The notes below the pieces were generated by a model, which had not been told where the DNA came from, ran no database searches, and saw only the letters and a list, made by a program, of their open reading frames with translations. The position numbers and the translations under genes were made by a program. From positions 25,961-89,960 of the forward strand of contig JBFICW010000006.1 of assembly GCA_041581635.1 (NCBI GenBank): DNA of 64,000 nucleotides, in the 5' to 3' direction. Shown here one piece after another: positions 55,254 through 62,957 of this stretch (position 1 is the stretch's first letter; each line of letters begins with the position of its first letter). This stretch comes from Porticoccus sp041581635. Its GTDB lineage: Bacteria > Pseudomonadota > Gammaproteobacteria > Pseudomonadales > Porticoccaceae.

Positions 55254-56111
55254 CTATGTGCTTCTCGGCGCTCCCCGGCCAGCCCAACCACCAAGAACCA
55301 TTCCCGTTACCAAGCCAACAGCATGCGCAGTGTTGGCGATGCTACCTGACATGAATAAATTTATGAAGCCACTCATACCCAGCAACAACCAGAACAGCAT
55401 AAAAGCCAACAGGCCTCTAGGGATTGCCAGTATAGGTTGCGGATTTATTTTATGGCGAATCCAGATATAGCCAAGTAAACCGTATACCACTCCAGACATA
55501 CCGCCAAACAGTGAAGGGCCACTCCACAAATACTGACCAAGGTTAGAAGCCACCGCCATCAAAAGTGCCACTACCCCCATATGCACACTGCCCGCCAACG
55601 GCTCTATCCGGCGACCCAGTTCCCATAGCCACACGCCATTGAAAGCGAGGTGAAAAATACCAAAATGTAAAAAAATAGGTGTTATCAGCCGCCAATATTG
55701 CCCCTTATCCATGGCATCCTCAGCAGTATGGAAATGAACTGTGTTGCCGATAAGCTCGATGTCTTGAAAAGTGAACCAGTGAATGAGAGGAAAAGCCCAC
55801 TCAACCAGAGCGGTACCTAAAATACTCAGCAACAATAAGAGTGCGACTACCGGCATTCTTTTCAGCTGCTGAGTAAGGCTCTGGCTGTGCTGATGCTGCT
55901 GTCTGGCACTTTCCTGCTTATTCACGTTTTCCAGTACACTTAAAACCAGTGGCACCTGTTCAGGAAACTCCACCCATAATTCCTGAGAGTGTTCCAATCG
56001 ATTAATTTTGTAGGAAATTCTCTGCATATCAAGCACTGCACAAACAACGCTCGTATCAAATTGAGGCGAGATTTCAGCTACCAAGGTCCAGGTATCGGAT
56101 TGATTGGTCAT
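55254..56111 (-). CDS. GlpG-like rhomboid intramembrane serine protease
   Basis: A 285-residue protein. The N-terminal cytoplasmic domain (about residues 1-75) resembles that of GlpG. The six-helix rhomboid core has the catalytic Ser in GGMSGVVYGLLGY and the catalytic His in ANTAHAVGLVTGM, with the conserved HFGIFHLAFNGVWLWELG earlier. It cleaves transmembrane substrates. The active-site pair is complete. It lies 18 bases after nadK, probably in the same transcript. Confidence 0.95.
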   Translation of the reverse strand: MTNQSDTWTLVAEISPQFDTSVVCAVLDMQRISYKINRLEHSQELWVEFPEQVPLVLSVLENVNKQESARQQHQHSQSLTQQLKRMPVVALLLLLSILGTALVEWAFPLIHWFTFQDIELIGNTVHFHTAEDAMDKGQYWRLITPIFLHFGIFHLAFNGVWLWELGRRIEPLAGSVHMGVVALLMAVASNLGQYLWSGPSLFGGMSGVVYGLLGYIWIRHKINPQPILAIPRGLLAFMLFWLLLGMSGFINLFMSGSIANTAHAVGLVTGMVLGGWAGRGAPRST

Positions 56112-56129
56112 GACCTGATCACCTTGATA

Positions 56130-57026
56130 TCAGCGGTTTCGATTTGAAGAATCGAGCCGGCTACCCCAACCCAGCTTGGTTCTACAGATCTCATAGAAAT
56201 TATGCCCAATGGGGTGAATCAATTGCAGCTGCTGTGGCTTTTTAGCAATTTGTAACAGATCGCCCGGCTCGGTATGAAGATCATTTTGGCCATCACATGT
56301 CACTAGAGGGTGAAGCTCATTTAGACTACCCACACGAATCTCGATATTACTATCCCCACCAACGACGATAGGCCTGCTTGAGAGTGTATGAGGGTTCATA
56401 GGCACCAGAACGATAGCATCCAGATTAGGGTGCATAATGGGACCGCCACCCGAAAGTGCATACGCAGTGGAACCCGTAGGAGTTGAAACAATTAAGCCGT
56501 CAGACCACTGGCTGTATACAAATTGTCCGTCAATGTAGAGTTCAAACTCCATCATTCGAACTGACTTGCCTGGATGAAAAACCACGTCGTTTAGGGCATT
56601 ACCTCGACTGAGCACCTGCCCATTACGGATTACTGACACCTCTAATAAAAAACGGTCTGACGTAATAAAATTTCCCGCCAACACTTCGTGAAGCTTGTCT
56701 TCCATCTCATGGGGAAGTATATCTGTCAAAAAGCCAAGTCGACCCCGATTCACACCGAGTAATGGAATGTCATAATCGACCATACTTCGTGCTGCGCCCA
56801 GCATGCTGCCATCACCACCGACCACAATTACAAGGTCTAACTGCTGACTGAGATCATCACAATCAAACGTGGGGAAGTTCTTACGCTCTATTAACGCGGC
56901 AGTTTTTGACTCCACCAGAACGCTATACCCTCCCTTTTCCAGGAAATCTGACAGTCGATTCAGGGTATCGACAATTTCAGGAAGCTGGGTATTGGCAACC
57001 AGTGCAATTCGCTTAAAGTGGGCCAT
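56130..57026 (-). CDS. nadK: NAD kinase
   Basis: About 298 residues. Motifs are VVGGDGSMLGAAR (the GGDGT-like loop, with Ser in place of Thr), LGVNRGRLGFLTDI, ALNDVV and DGLIVSTPTGSTAYALSGGGP. The enzyme phosphorylates NAD to NADP with ATP or polyphosphate. The frame opens at TTG 57047; ATG at 57026 (MAHFKRIALVAN) has AGAGAA upstream and is the likely start. It heads a minus-strand unit nadK-rhomboid-YeaC-DUF2797-pepN. Confidence 0.97.
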   Translation of the reverse strand: MAHFKRIALVANTQLPEIVDTLNRLSDFLEKGGYSVLVESKTAALIERKNFPTFDCDDLSQQLDLVIVVGGDGSMLGAARSMVDYDIPLLGVNRGRLGFLTDILPHEMEDKLHEVLAGNFITSDRFLLEVSVIRNGQVLSRGNALNDVVFHPGKSVRMMEFELYIDGQFVYSQWSDGLIVSTPTGSTAYALSGGGPIMHPNLDAIVLVPMNPHTLSSRPIVVGGDSNIEIRVGSLNELHPLVTCDGQNDLHTEPGDLLQIAKKPQQLQLIHPIGHNFYEICRTKLGWGSRLDSSNRNR

Positions 57027-57155
57027 AAGTTTCTCTAAAGCATTCAAATATGGAATATCGGTTGATTATACACGGGCTGCTAAACATCGGAATCTGGTGG
57101 ATTCAATGACAACAAAGAGAACACTAAATCAGGTGTTATAAATCTAACGCCGAAA

Positions 57156-57184
57156 ACAAAAAAAGCCCCCTAAAAAGGGAGCTT
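57156..57184 (-). terminator. Intrinsic terminator of the tRNA-Val/tRNA-Asp transcript
   Basis: On the minus strand AGCTCCC pairs with GGGGGCT around TTTTTA, followed by a T run. It lies ten bases after the tRNA-Asp 3' end. Confidence 0.85.
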
Positions 57185-57193
57185 TTGATGTAA

Positions 57194-57270
57194 TGGCGGA
57201 CCGGACGGGACTCGAACCCGCGACCTCCGGCGTGACAGGCCGGCATTCTAACCAGCTGAACTACCGGTCC
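57194..57270 (-). tRNA. tRNA-Asp (anticodon GTC)
   Basis: A 77-base tRNA with encoded CCA. Acceptor arms GGACCGG/CCGGTCC pair perfectly, the discriminator is G, the anticodon loop is CTGTCAC with GTC in a CCGGC/GCCGG stem, and the T loop is TTCGAGT. All stems fit the cloverleaf. Confidence 0.97.
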
Positions 57271-57291
57271 GTTATGCTTCTACAAATAATC

Positions 57292-57367
57292 TGGTGGGTG
57301 GTACAGGGGTCGAACCTGTGACCTACGCCTTGTAAGGGCGCCGCTCTACCAACTGAGCTAACCACCC
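57292..57367 (-). tRNA. tRNA-Val (anticodon TAC)
   Basis: A 76-base tRNA with encoded CCA. Acceptor GGGTGGT/ACCACCC, anticodon loop CTTACAA (TAC), T arm ACAGG-TTCGACC-CCTGT. It lies 21 bases upstream of tRNA-Asp and shares promoter and terminator with it. Confidence 0.97.
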
Positions 57368-57384
57368 CCTTGAAAGAGAGCCGC

Positions 57385-57412
57385 ATTCTACCGGATTATC
57401 GTCACGTGTCAA
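57385..57412 (-). promoter_or_regulatory. tRNA operon promoter
   Basis: On the minus strand TTGACA (57412-57407) and TAGAAT (57390-57385) are 16 bases apart. The following sequence is GC-rich (GCGGCTC), a discriminator typical of stringently controlled stable-RNA promoters. It lies just before tRNA-Val. Confidence 0.85.
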
Positions 57413-57491
57413 ACATTTCAGTGAGGCATTTGCTATACATCTGCCAGCCTTATTATTAAGATGTGCCACCAGCCAAATATCTAGGTTTCGC

Positions 57492-57848
57492 ATGGAAATT
57501 TTTAAAGAATTCACCTTCGAGGCAGCCCACAGACTGCCAAATGTTCCCGAAGGACATAAGTGCGCTCGCCTTCACGGCCACTCCTACCATGTCACCCTTT
57601 TTCTCGAAGGCCCGGTGGGAGAAAACAGTGGTTGGGTAATGGATTTTGGTGACCTAAAAAAGCACTTCAAGCCTATCTATGATCGCATTGACCATCGCTA
57701 CCTCAATGATATTCCCGGGCTTGAAAACCCCACCAGTGAAAACTTGGCGCGCTGGATCTGGGCTGAACTTAAACCCGCCTTACCTATTCTCAGCAAAATA
57801 CAGGTTAGGGAAACCTGTACCTCTGGATGTATCTATACGGGAGACTAA
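57492..57848 (+). CDS. queD: 6-carboxy-5,6,7,8-tetrahydropterin synthase QueD
   Basis: A 118-residue protein of the QueD/PTPS family, second enzyme of the queuosine (7-deazaguanine) pathway. Zinc-binding His residues are in FEAAHRLP and RLHGHSYHV, the Cys is in EGHKCARLHGH, and ENPTSENLARWIW plus the C-terminal VRETCTSGCIY complete the active site. Length is standard. It is 13 bases before thpR. Confidence 0.96.
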   Translation: MEIFKEFTFEAAHRLPNVPEGHKCARLHGHSYHVTLFLEGPVGENSGWVMDFGDLKKHFKPIYDRIDHRYLNDIPGLENPTSENLARWIWAELKPALPILSKIQVRETCTSGCIYTGD

Positions 57849-57860
57849 ACTTATAACCTG

Positions 57861-58409
57861 ATGGATAAGCCTTCCTCAAAAAGACTGTTTGTCGCTATAC
57901 CGTTACCACCCTCAACAAACAGGGCACTGGATAAATACTGCCAGCAAATTTCAATCCAACATCCATTATTAAAACTTCGATTTACACCAACCACTAAAAG
58001 ACACTTGACCCTCGCCTTTCTAGGCTCGCTGAACACAGCTAAAATACAAAATGCAGTAACAATAGTCGAGACGCTCAAGCACCCAGTTTTTACAATAGAG
58101 CTTGAATCCATTTCAAGATTTCCAGAGCAGCAAAGTCGCATCATTGTCGCATTACCAAAGGACTCAGATATGCTTAGCTCTCTTCACAACAAACTTCACA
58201 CAAGGCTAAATGAGAGTGGCCTGCTCACTCAAAACCGACAATTTCGCCCACATATTTCCCTGACAAGAATCAAAAAAATAGATATGGATCTACCCTTAAT
58301 GTTGAATCCACCTATCGAAATGAAGGTGTCAGAAATTATTCTTTATGAAAGCCTGCTAACAGACACTGGGAGCATCTACACACCGATACAAAGACATCAC
58401 CTGCCTTAA
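57861..58409 (+). CDS. thpR: RNA 2',3'-cyclic phosphodiesterase ThpR
   Basis: A 182-residue 2H-phosphoesterase with the two catalytic tetrapeptides in HLTLAFLG and HISLTRIK, about 85 residues apart, and the N-terminal KRLFVAIPLPPSTN typical of the family. The enzyme opens 2',3'-cyclic RNA ends and has weak ligase activity in E. coli. It is probably cotranscribed with queD, to which there is no known functional tie. Confidence 0.94.
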   Translation: MDKPSSKRLFVAIPLPPSTNRALDKYCQQISIQHPLLKLRFTPTTKRHLTLAFLGSLNTAKIQNAVTIVETLKHPVFTIELESISRFPEQQSRIIVALPKDSDMLSSLHNKLHTRLNESGLLTQNRQFRPHISLTRIKKIDMDLPLMLNPPIEMKVSEIILYESLLTDTGSIYTPIQRHHLP

Positions 58410-58432
58410 ACGGCTCAGCTTCTTGGTAGCCG

Positions 58433-59338
58433 TTATTGAAGTATTTCTTCCAATGCCCCACGAAGATCTGGAAAACTGAATTTAAAACCTGATTCCAAGG
58501 ATTTTCGAGGATAAGCTCTCTGTCCTGACAACAGCAGTTCATCGGCCATTTCTCCAAATATAAATCTGACCACAGGTGCAGGCATGGGAAGCAATACAGG
58601 CCGGGATAGGACTTCACCCAGAATTTGGCTGAACTGACGATTAGTTACCGGGTTTGGAGAGCAGGCATTAACACTTCCGCTGATATCACTACGCTTAAGG
58701 CAATGGTAGATCAACGCAACTTCATCATTTATATGAATCCATGGCATCCATTGCCGGCCACTACCGATTCGCCCACCCAGGCCGAGTTTAAAAGGAGGTA
58801 CCATTCGGCCAAGTACGCCTTCTCCCGACCCTAAAACAATTCCCGTCCGCAAATAACAAACGCGTGTGCCGAGCTGACTAAATTGTGCGGCGCAGTGCTC
58901 CCACTCCGAACACAGATGATGAGAGTAGCTCTCTCGGTGCCTGTCAGCTTCGTCCAGCTCCTTGTCACCCTGGTCCCCGTAATACCCTACAGCTGACCCG
59001 CTGACTAGAACATCGGGAGGTTGTTCTGATGATGCAAAATATTCAAACAAGCGCTCTGTCACACCTACACGACTGCTGAGAAATTCTTGCTTCCGGGCTT
59101 CATTCCAGCGGCCTGCAACCAGTGGTTCACCTGCAAGGTTAACCAGATAATTTATTTTTTTTGTTATTGGTATTTCTTCCAAAGCTTCTATCGCCTGTAC
59201 GCCAGGCAGTAAATGATGTGCTTTATCCAGATTTCTTGTCAGCGCGATTACTTGCCAGCCATGAGCCAGTGCCACTTTACAGAAATGTTTTCCTATAAAA
59301 CCCGTAGCACCTGTTACTAATACTGTTTTAGTACCCAT
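58433..59338 (-). CDS. TIGR01777-family NAD(P)-dependent epimerase
   Basis: A 301-residue extended short-chain dehydrogenase. The N-terminal Rossmann motif is VTGATGFIGKHF, and YLVNLAGEPLVAGRW, SGSAVGYYGDQGD and YLRTGIVLGSGEGVLGRMVP are typical of TIGR01777 (YfcH/SulA-type) proteins. The C-terminal DUF1731 segment (PRKSLESGFKFSFPDLRGALEEIL) is present. The real substrate is unknown. It is convergent with thpR. Confidence 0.93.
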   Translation of the reverse strand: MGTKTVLVTGATGFIGKHFCKVALAHGWQVIALTRNLDKAHHLLPGVQAIEALEEIPITKKINYLVNLAGEPLVAGRWNEARKQEFLSSRVGVTERLFEYFASSEQPPDVLVSGSAVGYYGDQGDKELDEADRHRESYSHHLCSEWEHCAAQFSQLGTRVCYLRTGIVLGSGEGVLGRMVPPFKLGLGGRIGSGRQWMPWIHINDEVALIYHCLKRSDISGSVNACSPNPVTNRQFSQILGEVLSRPVLLPMPAPVVRFIFGEMADELLLSGQRAYPRKSLESGFKFSFPDLRGALEEILQ

Positions 59339-59381
59339 TATCTATACTCAAAGACCACAGAAAAACAACTATAGAATCAAA

Positions 59382-59561
59382 CTACTGAATCTCTAAAGGA
59401 TAAACGGCCGCCGAGACAAACGGCCCATCAGTACTAGTGTAGTAAAACCTTAAGGCAAAGGAAGGAATCTCGACACCACCTGAGCTGACGGCCAGATCAG
59501 GTGGTATTGAGTCATTAGAAAATTCAAGCAAGGGATAGCCCGTTTTTTGGTCAAAATTAAT
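59382..59561 (-). pseudogene. Protein-like reading frame without a start, possible gene remnant
   Basis: Just after the phosphomannomutase stop, another minus-strand frame is open to a TAG at 59382-59384 and reads NFDQKTGYPLLEFSNDSIP, then AVSSGGVEIPSFALRFYYTS. Its composition looks like real protein. There is no ATG, GTG or TTG start with a ribosome site, and the frame runs back only about 40 bases into the end of the phosphomannomutase gene. It may be the end of a decayed gene or chance. Low confidence. Confidence 0.25.
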
Positions 59562-60907
59562 TATTTTAGCAGCGAAAGAATCTCCTGGGTTTTTTCCTTC
59601 ATCAGGTGAGGCTCGACGGCTTCAACATTTAGTCTTACCACTGGCTCTGTATTACTGCTCCTAATATTAAAGCGCCAACCATCAAAGGTCATGCTCAACC
59701 CATCGGAGTGATCTACCTGTTGCACTTCTTTTTGATAATGACGTTTTAGCGCTTCCAGAACGCCTGGGGCATCCTCTATTTGACGGTTAATTTCACCCGA
59801 ACAGGGGAATTCGTCTTTTCTGGATTGGATCATAGAGGAAAGACTGTTACCTGTATCACTGATTAACTCAGAAACCAACAGCCAAGGGATCATCCCACTA
59901 TCACAGTAAAAGAAATCACGAAAATAGTGATGGGCGCTCATTTCACCACCATAGACTGCATTTTGTTCACGCATCACCTGTTTAATAAATGCGTGCCCGC
60001 ACTTACTCTGTACAGGTGTGCCACCAAATTGCTGACACACTGCCTCCGTATTCCATAATAAGCGGGGATCGTGAACAATCTTCTCACCCGGATGTTTGCG
60101 AAGAAAAGCTTCGGCCAACAAACCAACGATGTAATAACCCTCGATAAACTCGCCATTTTCATCAAACAAAAAACAGCGGTCAAAATCTCCATCCCAGGCT
60201 ATGCCAAAATCTGCACCATGCTCCCTCACAGCATCAGCTGTATGGTGACGGCTCTCAGTAAGAAGAGGGTTGGGTATCCCATTGGGAAATGTTCCATCTG
60301 GCTCATGATTAACTTTAATAAACTCAAATGGCAAAGAGTTCTGTAGCGCATCAAGTACCGGACCAGCGGTGCCATTCCCCGCATTAACAACAATTTTTAA
60401 CGGCTTGAGTTTTGCTCTATCGACATAAGTTAACAGGTGTTCAATATAGGAATCGGAACAACTCACTCGTCGATAACTACCCCTCGACCGATTGTCTGCA
60501 GCTTGAAAAATCGTGCCCTCGGCAATTTTTTGAATTTCCAACAAACCAGTATCTGCACTGATCGGTTTAGCGCCCTCTCTGACCAACTTCATTCCATTGT
60601 AATCAATAGGATTGTGACTGGCCGTTACCATAATTCCACCACCAACCTGGAAGTAGTCGGTCGCAAAATAGACTTCCTCGGTGCCGCAGAGCCCTATATC
60701 CAACACATCGACGCCCTCATCTCTCAGGCCACTGGCCAGAGCAGATTTCAAGGTCGCACTAGAGGTCCTTATATCCCCCCCAACAACCACCGTTTCTGGT
60801 GCCAACCAGCGCGCGTAAGCTCGGCCGATCAAATAGACTGTTTCTGGGGTCAGATCTTCTCCCAATCTTCCCCGTATATCGTAAGCCTTAAACCCGTTAA
60901 TTTTCAT
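59561..60907 (-). CDS. Phosphomannomutase (CpsG/ManB type)
   Basis: A 448-residue alpha-D-phosphohexomutase. The N terminus MKINGFKAYDIRGRLGEDL is typical of CpsG/ManB. The phospho-Ser is in VTASHNPIDYNGMK, the metal-binding loop is AWDGDFDRCFLFDE, the sugar-binding loop is GGEMSAHHYF, and the phosphate-binding end is FNIRSSNTEPVVRLN. It converts mannose-6-phosphate to mannose-1-phosphate for GDP-mannose sugars; some relatives also use glucose. It follows galU on the same strand. Confidence 0.93.
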   Translation of the reverse strand: MKINGFKAYDIRGRLGEDLTPETVYLIGRAYARWLAPETVVVGGDIRTSSATLKSALASGLRDEGVDVLDIGLCGTEEVYFATDYFQVGGGIMVTASHNPIDYNGMKLVREGAKPISADTGLLEIQKIAEGTIFQAADNRSRGSYRRVSCSDSYIEHLLTYVDRAKLKPLKIVVNAGNGTAGPVLDALQNSLPFEFIKVNHEPDGTFPNGIPNPLLTESRHHTADAVREHGADFGIAWDGDFDRCFLFDENGEFIEGYYIVGLLAEAFLRKHPGEKIVHDPRLLWNTEAVCQQFGGTPVQSKCGHAFIKQVMREQNAVYGGEMSAHHYFRDFFYCDSGMIPWLLVSELISDTGNSLSSMIQSRKDEFPCSGEINRQIEDAPGVLEALKRHYQKEVQQVDHSDGLSMTFDGWRFNIRSSNTEPVVRLNVEAVEPHLMKEKTQEILSLLK

Positions 60908-60918
60908 CTAGTTTCCAT

Positions 60919-60948
60919 AAAAAAAAGCCCATGCACAAAGCATGGGCT
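60919..60948 (-). terminator. Intrinsic terminator of galU
   Basis: On the minus strand AGCCCATGC pairs perfectly with GCATGGGCT (60926-60948) around five bases, followed by eight T residues. The T run ends only 11 bases before the phosphomannomutase ATG. Confidence 0.88.
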
Positions 60949-60967
60949 GATTAAGAATCATTGAGCA

Positions 60968-61900
60968 CTATCTTGAACTATCCAACTTTACTATTGACGC
61001 CTTGTGCTCAAGGCTGTGTAAATACTCCTGGAGTTGTCCGCCAATCTCACCATGCTGCAACGCATAGGCGATATTGGCTTGTATGTACCCCAGCTTGCTA
61101 CCACAATCATGGCTTCGCCCCACAATCCGATAAGCCTCAACCACTTCATGGTGTAATAGTTCTTCAAGGGCATCGGTTAACTGAACTTCACCCCCAACAC
61201 CCATGGGCGTTTTTTCCAAGAGTTCCCAAATAGTTGGAGGTACCACATACCTTCCCACAACAGCCATATTTGAGGGGGCGTTCTCCTGAGCAGGCTTCTC
61301 AACCATGGCCTCTATTCTGGCTACCCCACCACCCAACAAATCAACACCACCACAGTCCACCACACCATACTTGTCTACACTTTCCCAGGGTACGGCTTCA
61401 ACCATAATCTGGCTATGTCCCGTAGAGGAAAAGTTCTCAATCATCGCGGCCAAATTATCGACAGCAAGATCTGACTGATGCTGATCTACCAATACATCAG
61501 GCAGTAAAATAGCAAAGGGGGCATCACCAATAACTGGTCTTGCACAACTAATCGCGTGCCCAAGCCCTTTGGCATAGGGCTGCCTAACAGAAATTACCGT
61601 CACCCCATCCGGAACAATGGCGCAAACTTCGTCCAGCAGTTGCCGCTTAACACGTTTTTCAAGCTGTGCCTCTAACTCAAAACTTGTATCAAAATGATTT
61701 TCGATAGAGTTTTTACTCGCATGAGTCACTAGCACAATTTCTGTTATACCCGCCGTTATTGCCTCGCTGACCACATACTGAATCAGAGGCTTATCGACAA
61801 CGGGGAGCATTTCCTTTGGAATCGCCTTGGTAGCAGGCAACATACGCGTTCCCAGACCTGCAACTGGGATAACCGCTTTACTAACAACAGATGAGATCAT
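60968..61900 (-). CDS. galU: UTP-glucose-1-phosphate uridylyltransferase
   Basis: A 310-residue GalU. Signature segments are IPVAGLGTRMLPATKAIPKE, then MLPVVDKPLIQYVV, PYAKGLGHAISCA, ILLPDVLVD and MVEKPAQENAPSN. It makes UDP-glucose for polysaccharide and lipopolysaccharide synthesis. AAGG lies directly before the ATG. Together with the phosphomannomutase it forms a nucleotide-sugar pair, but a terminator separates them. Confidence 0.97.
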   Translation of the reverse strand: MISSVVSKAVIPVAGLGTRMLPATKAIPKEMLPVVDKPLIQYVVSEAITAGITEIVLVTHASKNSIENHFDTSFELEAQLEKRVKRQLLDEVCAIVPDGVTVISVRQPYAKGLGHAISCARPVIGDAPFAILLPDVLVDQHQSDLAVDNLAAMIENFSSTGHSQIMVEAVPWESVDKYGVVDCGGVDLLGGGVARIEAMVEKPAQENAPSNMAVVGRYVVPPTIWELLEKTPMGVGGEVQLTDALEELLHHEVVEAYRIVGRSHDCGSKLGYIQANIAYALQHGEIGGQLQEYLHSLEHKASIVKLDSSR

Positions 61901-62230
61901 CCTTCAAGGAACCTGAAATAATTAATGTGTCATAACACCCTGCCATAAACTTAGCCTGGCAGATCTAATAATTAAGCACACTATCATACAAGTACAGCCA
62001 TCATCATCATACCCTTGCCTTGAAATCTAACCCGCAGCTTCCGTCCGTACTCACCAGAAATAACTTCACACTTCTATCAATGAGTAGTACATAGTCAGTG
62101 TCATAAGCTAGCCATAGCTTAAAAATACTAATTCAGGTATTTGTGAATACAACCTAAAAAAACGCCTTCGCTCAATATTCAGCTTAGCCATATGCAAACA
62201 ATTTGTTGAGTTACAACACAGCATCATTCA
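61901..62230. other. Intergenic region upstream of galU and the fic fragment
   Basis: There are 330 AT-rich bases without a credible gene. The promoter of galU should be in the left part. No similarity to the 5' part of the downstream fic gene was seen here, which marks 62231 as the point where fic similarity starts. Confidence 0.5.
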
Positions 62231-62580
62231 ATCAATGCTCAATTGTAACGAGAGCGGTTAATAGCTTTACAGCGGCGTATAGAAAGGCAAGAGAAGATCA
62301 AGAGAGTTTTAGTGAATATCTCTATGCGTCAGGCCTATACGGGCAACTAACCGATAAACAAAACATCGTGCTTCAAGTAGCCAAAAGCGGTATGGCCTCG
62401 ACATTCACAATAACCAATGTCAAAGAGAACCTAAACTGTGCATACAACACAGCCGCCGCAACTTTGAATGGGCTTGTAGATCTAGAGCTGTTCTCCAAAT
62501 CCAAATCTGGCCGAGAATGGGTCTATAAAATGAAAGACAGGAAAGTAATTCAACACGGCTGGAAAGCTAGCAGAAAATAA
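62231..62580 (+). pseudogene. 3' fragment of a fic gene
   Basis: A frame of about 116 codons ending at 62580. The longest open frame runs back to a TTG at 62203, but the first residues are not fic-like. From 62231 on it reads QCSIVTRAVNSFTAAYRKAR, then SEYLYASGLYGQLTDKQNIV and a winged-helix-like end (AYNTAAATLNGLVDLELFSK). This is the region that follows the Fic core in Fic proteins with a C-terminal DNA-binding-type domain. The HPFxxGNGR core is absent. The first 13 bases equal, in the same reading frame, the last 13 bases of the window, where the intact fic gene is being read. So it is the 3' end of a close copy of that gene. Confidence 0.75.
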
Positions 62581-62647
62581 TACGGGGAAAGCTATTTTAG
62601 CCAGAAGACCAAAATCAACCTAACCACATGTAATATAAAGAGAATTT

Positions 62648-62697
62648 TGGTCGGGGCGGCCGGATTTGAACCGACGACCACTACACCTCTAGTGTAT
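62648..62697 (-). other. Displaced 3' half of a tRNA-Pro (pseudo-tRNA, possible att site)
   Basis: On the minus strand the 3' end of a tRNA is preserved: T arm GTCGG-TTCAAAT-CCGGC, acceptor strand CGCCCCG, discriminator A and CCA. It is preceded by a decayed anticodon arm (ATACA-CTAGAGG-TGTAG). The acceptor sequence and layout fit tRNA-Pro, with the likely original anticodon GGG now AGA. There is no D arm or 5' acceptor strand. Such 3' halves are usual at the ends of elements that integrate into tRNA genes. Confidence 0.65.
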
Positions 62698-62957
62698 ACC
62701 GCATAAAAAACCAAGTACCTGATTTTTAATCATAAACAAGCCTGGCACCGATCTCTCTTTTTGGGGGATTCATGGTGCTTTTGGACTTTGCTGGGACTGA
62801 AAGTTTTGTCCGGCTATTGACACTAAACACATAAATTCCATGATACTAAAAACTAGATAAAACATACTTTAAAACTCAAAAATAGACACTATTGAAATAT
62901 AAGAAATGATCCTCTACACTTCAGCTAATTTCAAATTAGATATATTTTGAGACAACA

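Noticed and set aside
60437..60964. 175-codon plus-strand open frame over the phosphomannomutase gene
   Set aside because: It is antisense to conserved coding sequence and crosses the galU terminator hairpin; the composition does not look like a real protein.
61970..62020. Short CATCATCATCAT run upstream of galU
   Set aside because: Only four triplets in non-coding DNA, too short to mean anything.
62720..62830. Possible integrase remnant between the tRNA-Pro half and fic
   Set aside because: No reading frame with integrase motifs (R-H-R-Y) can be seen. The DNA only looks non-coding.
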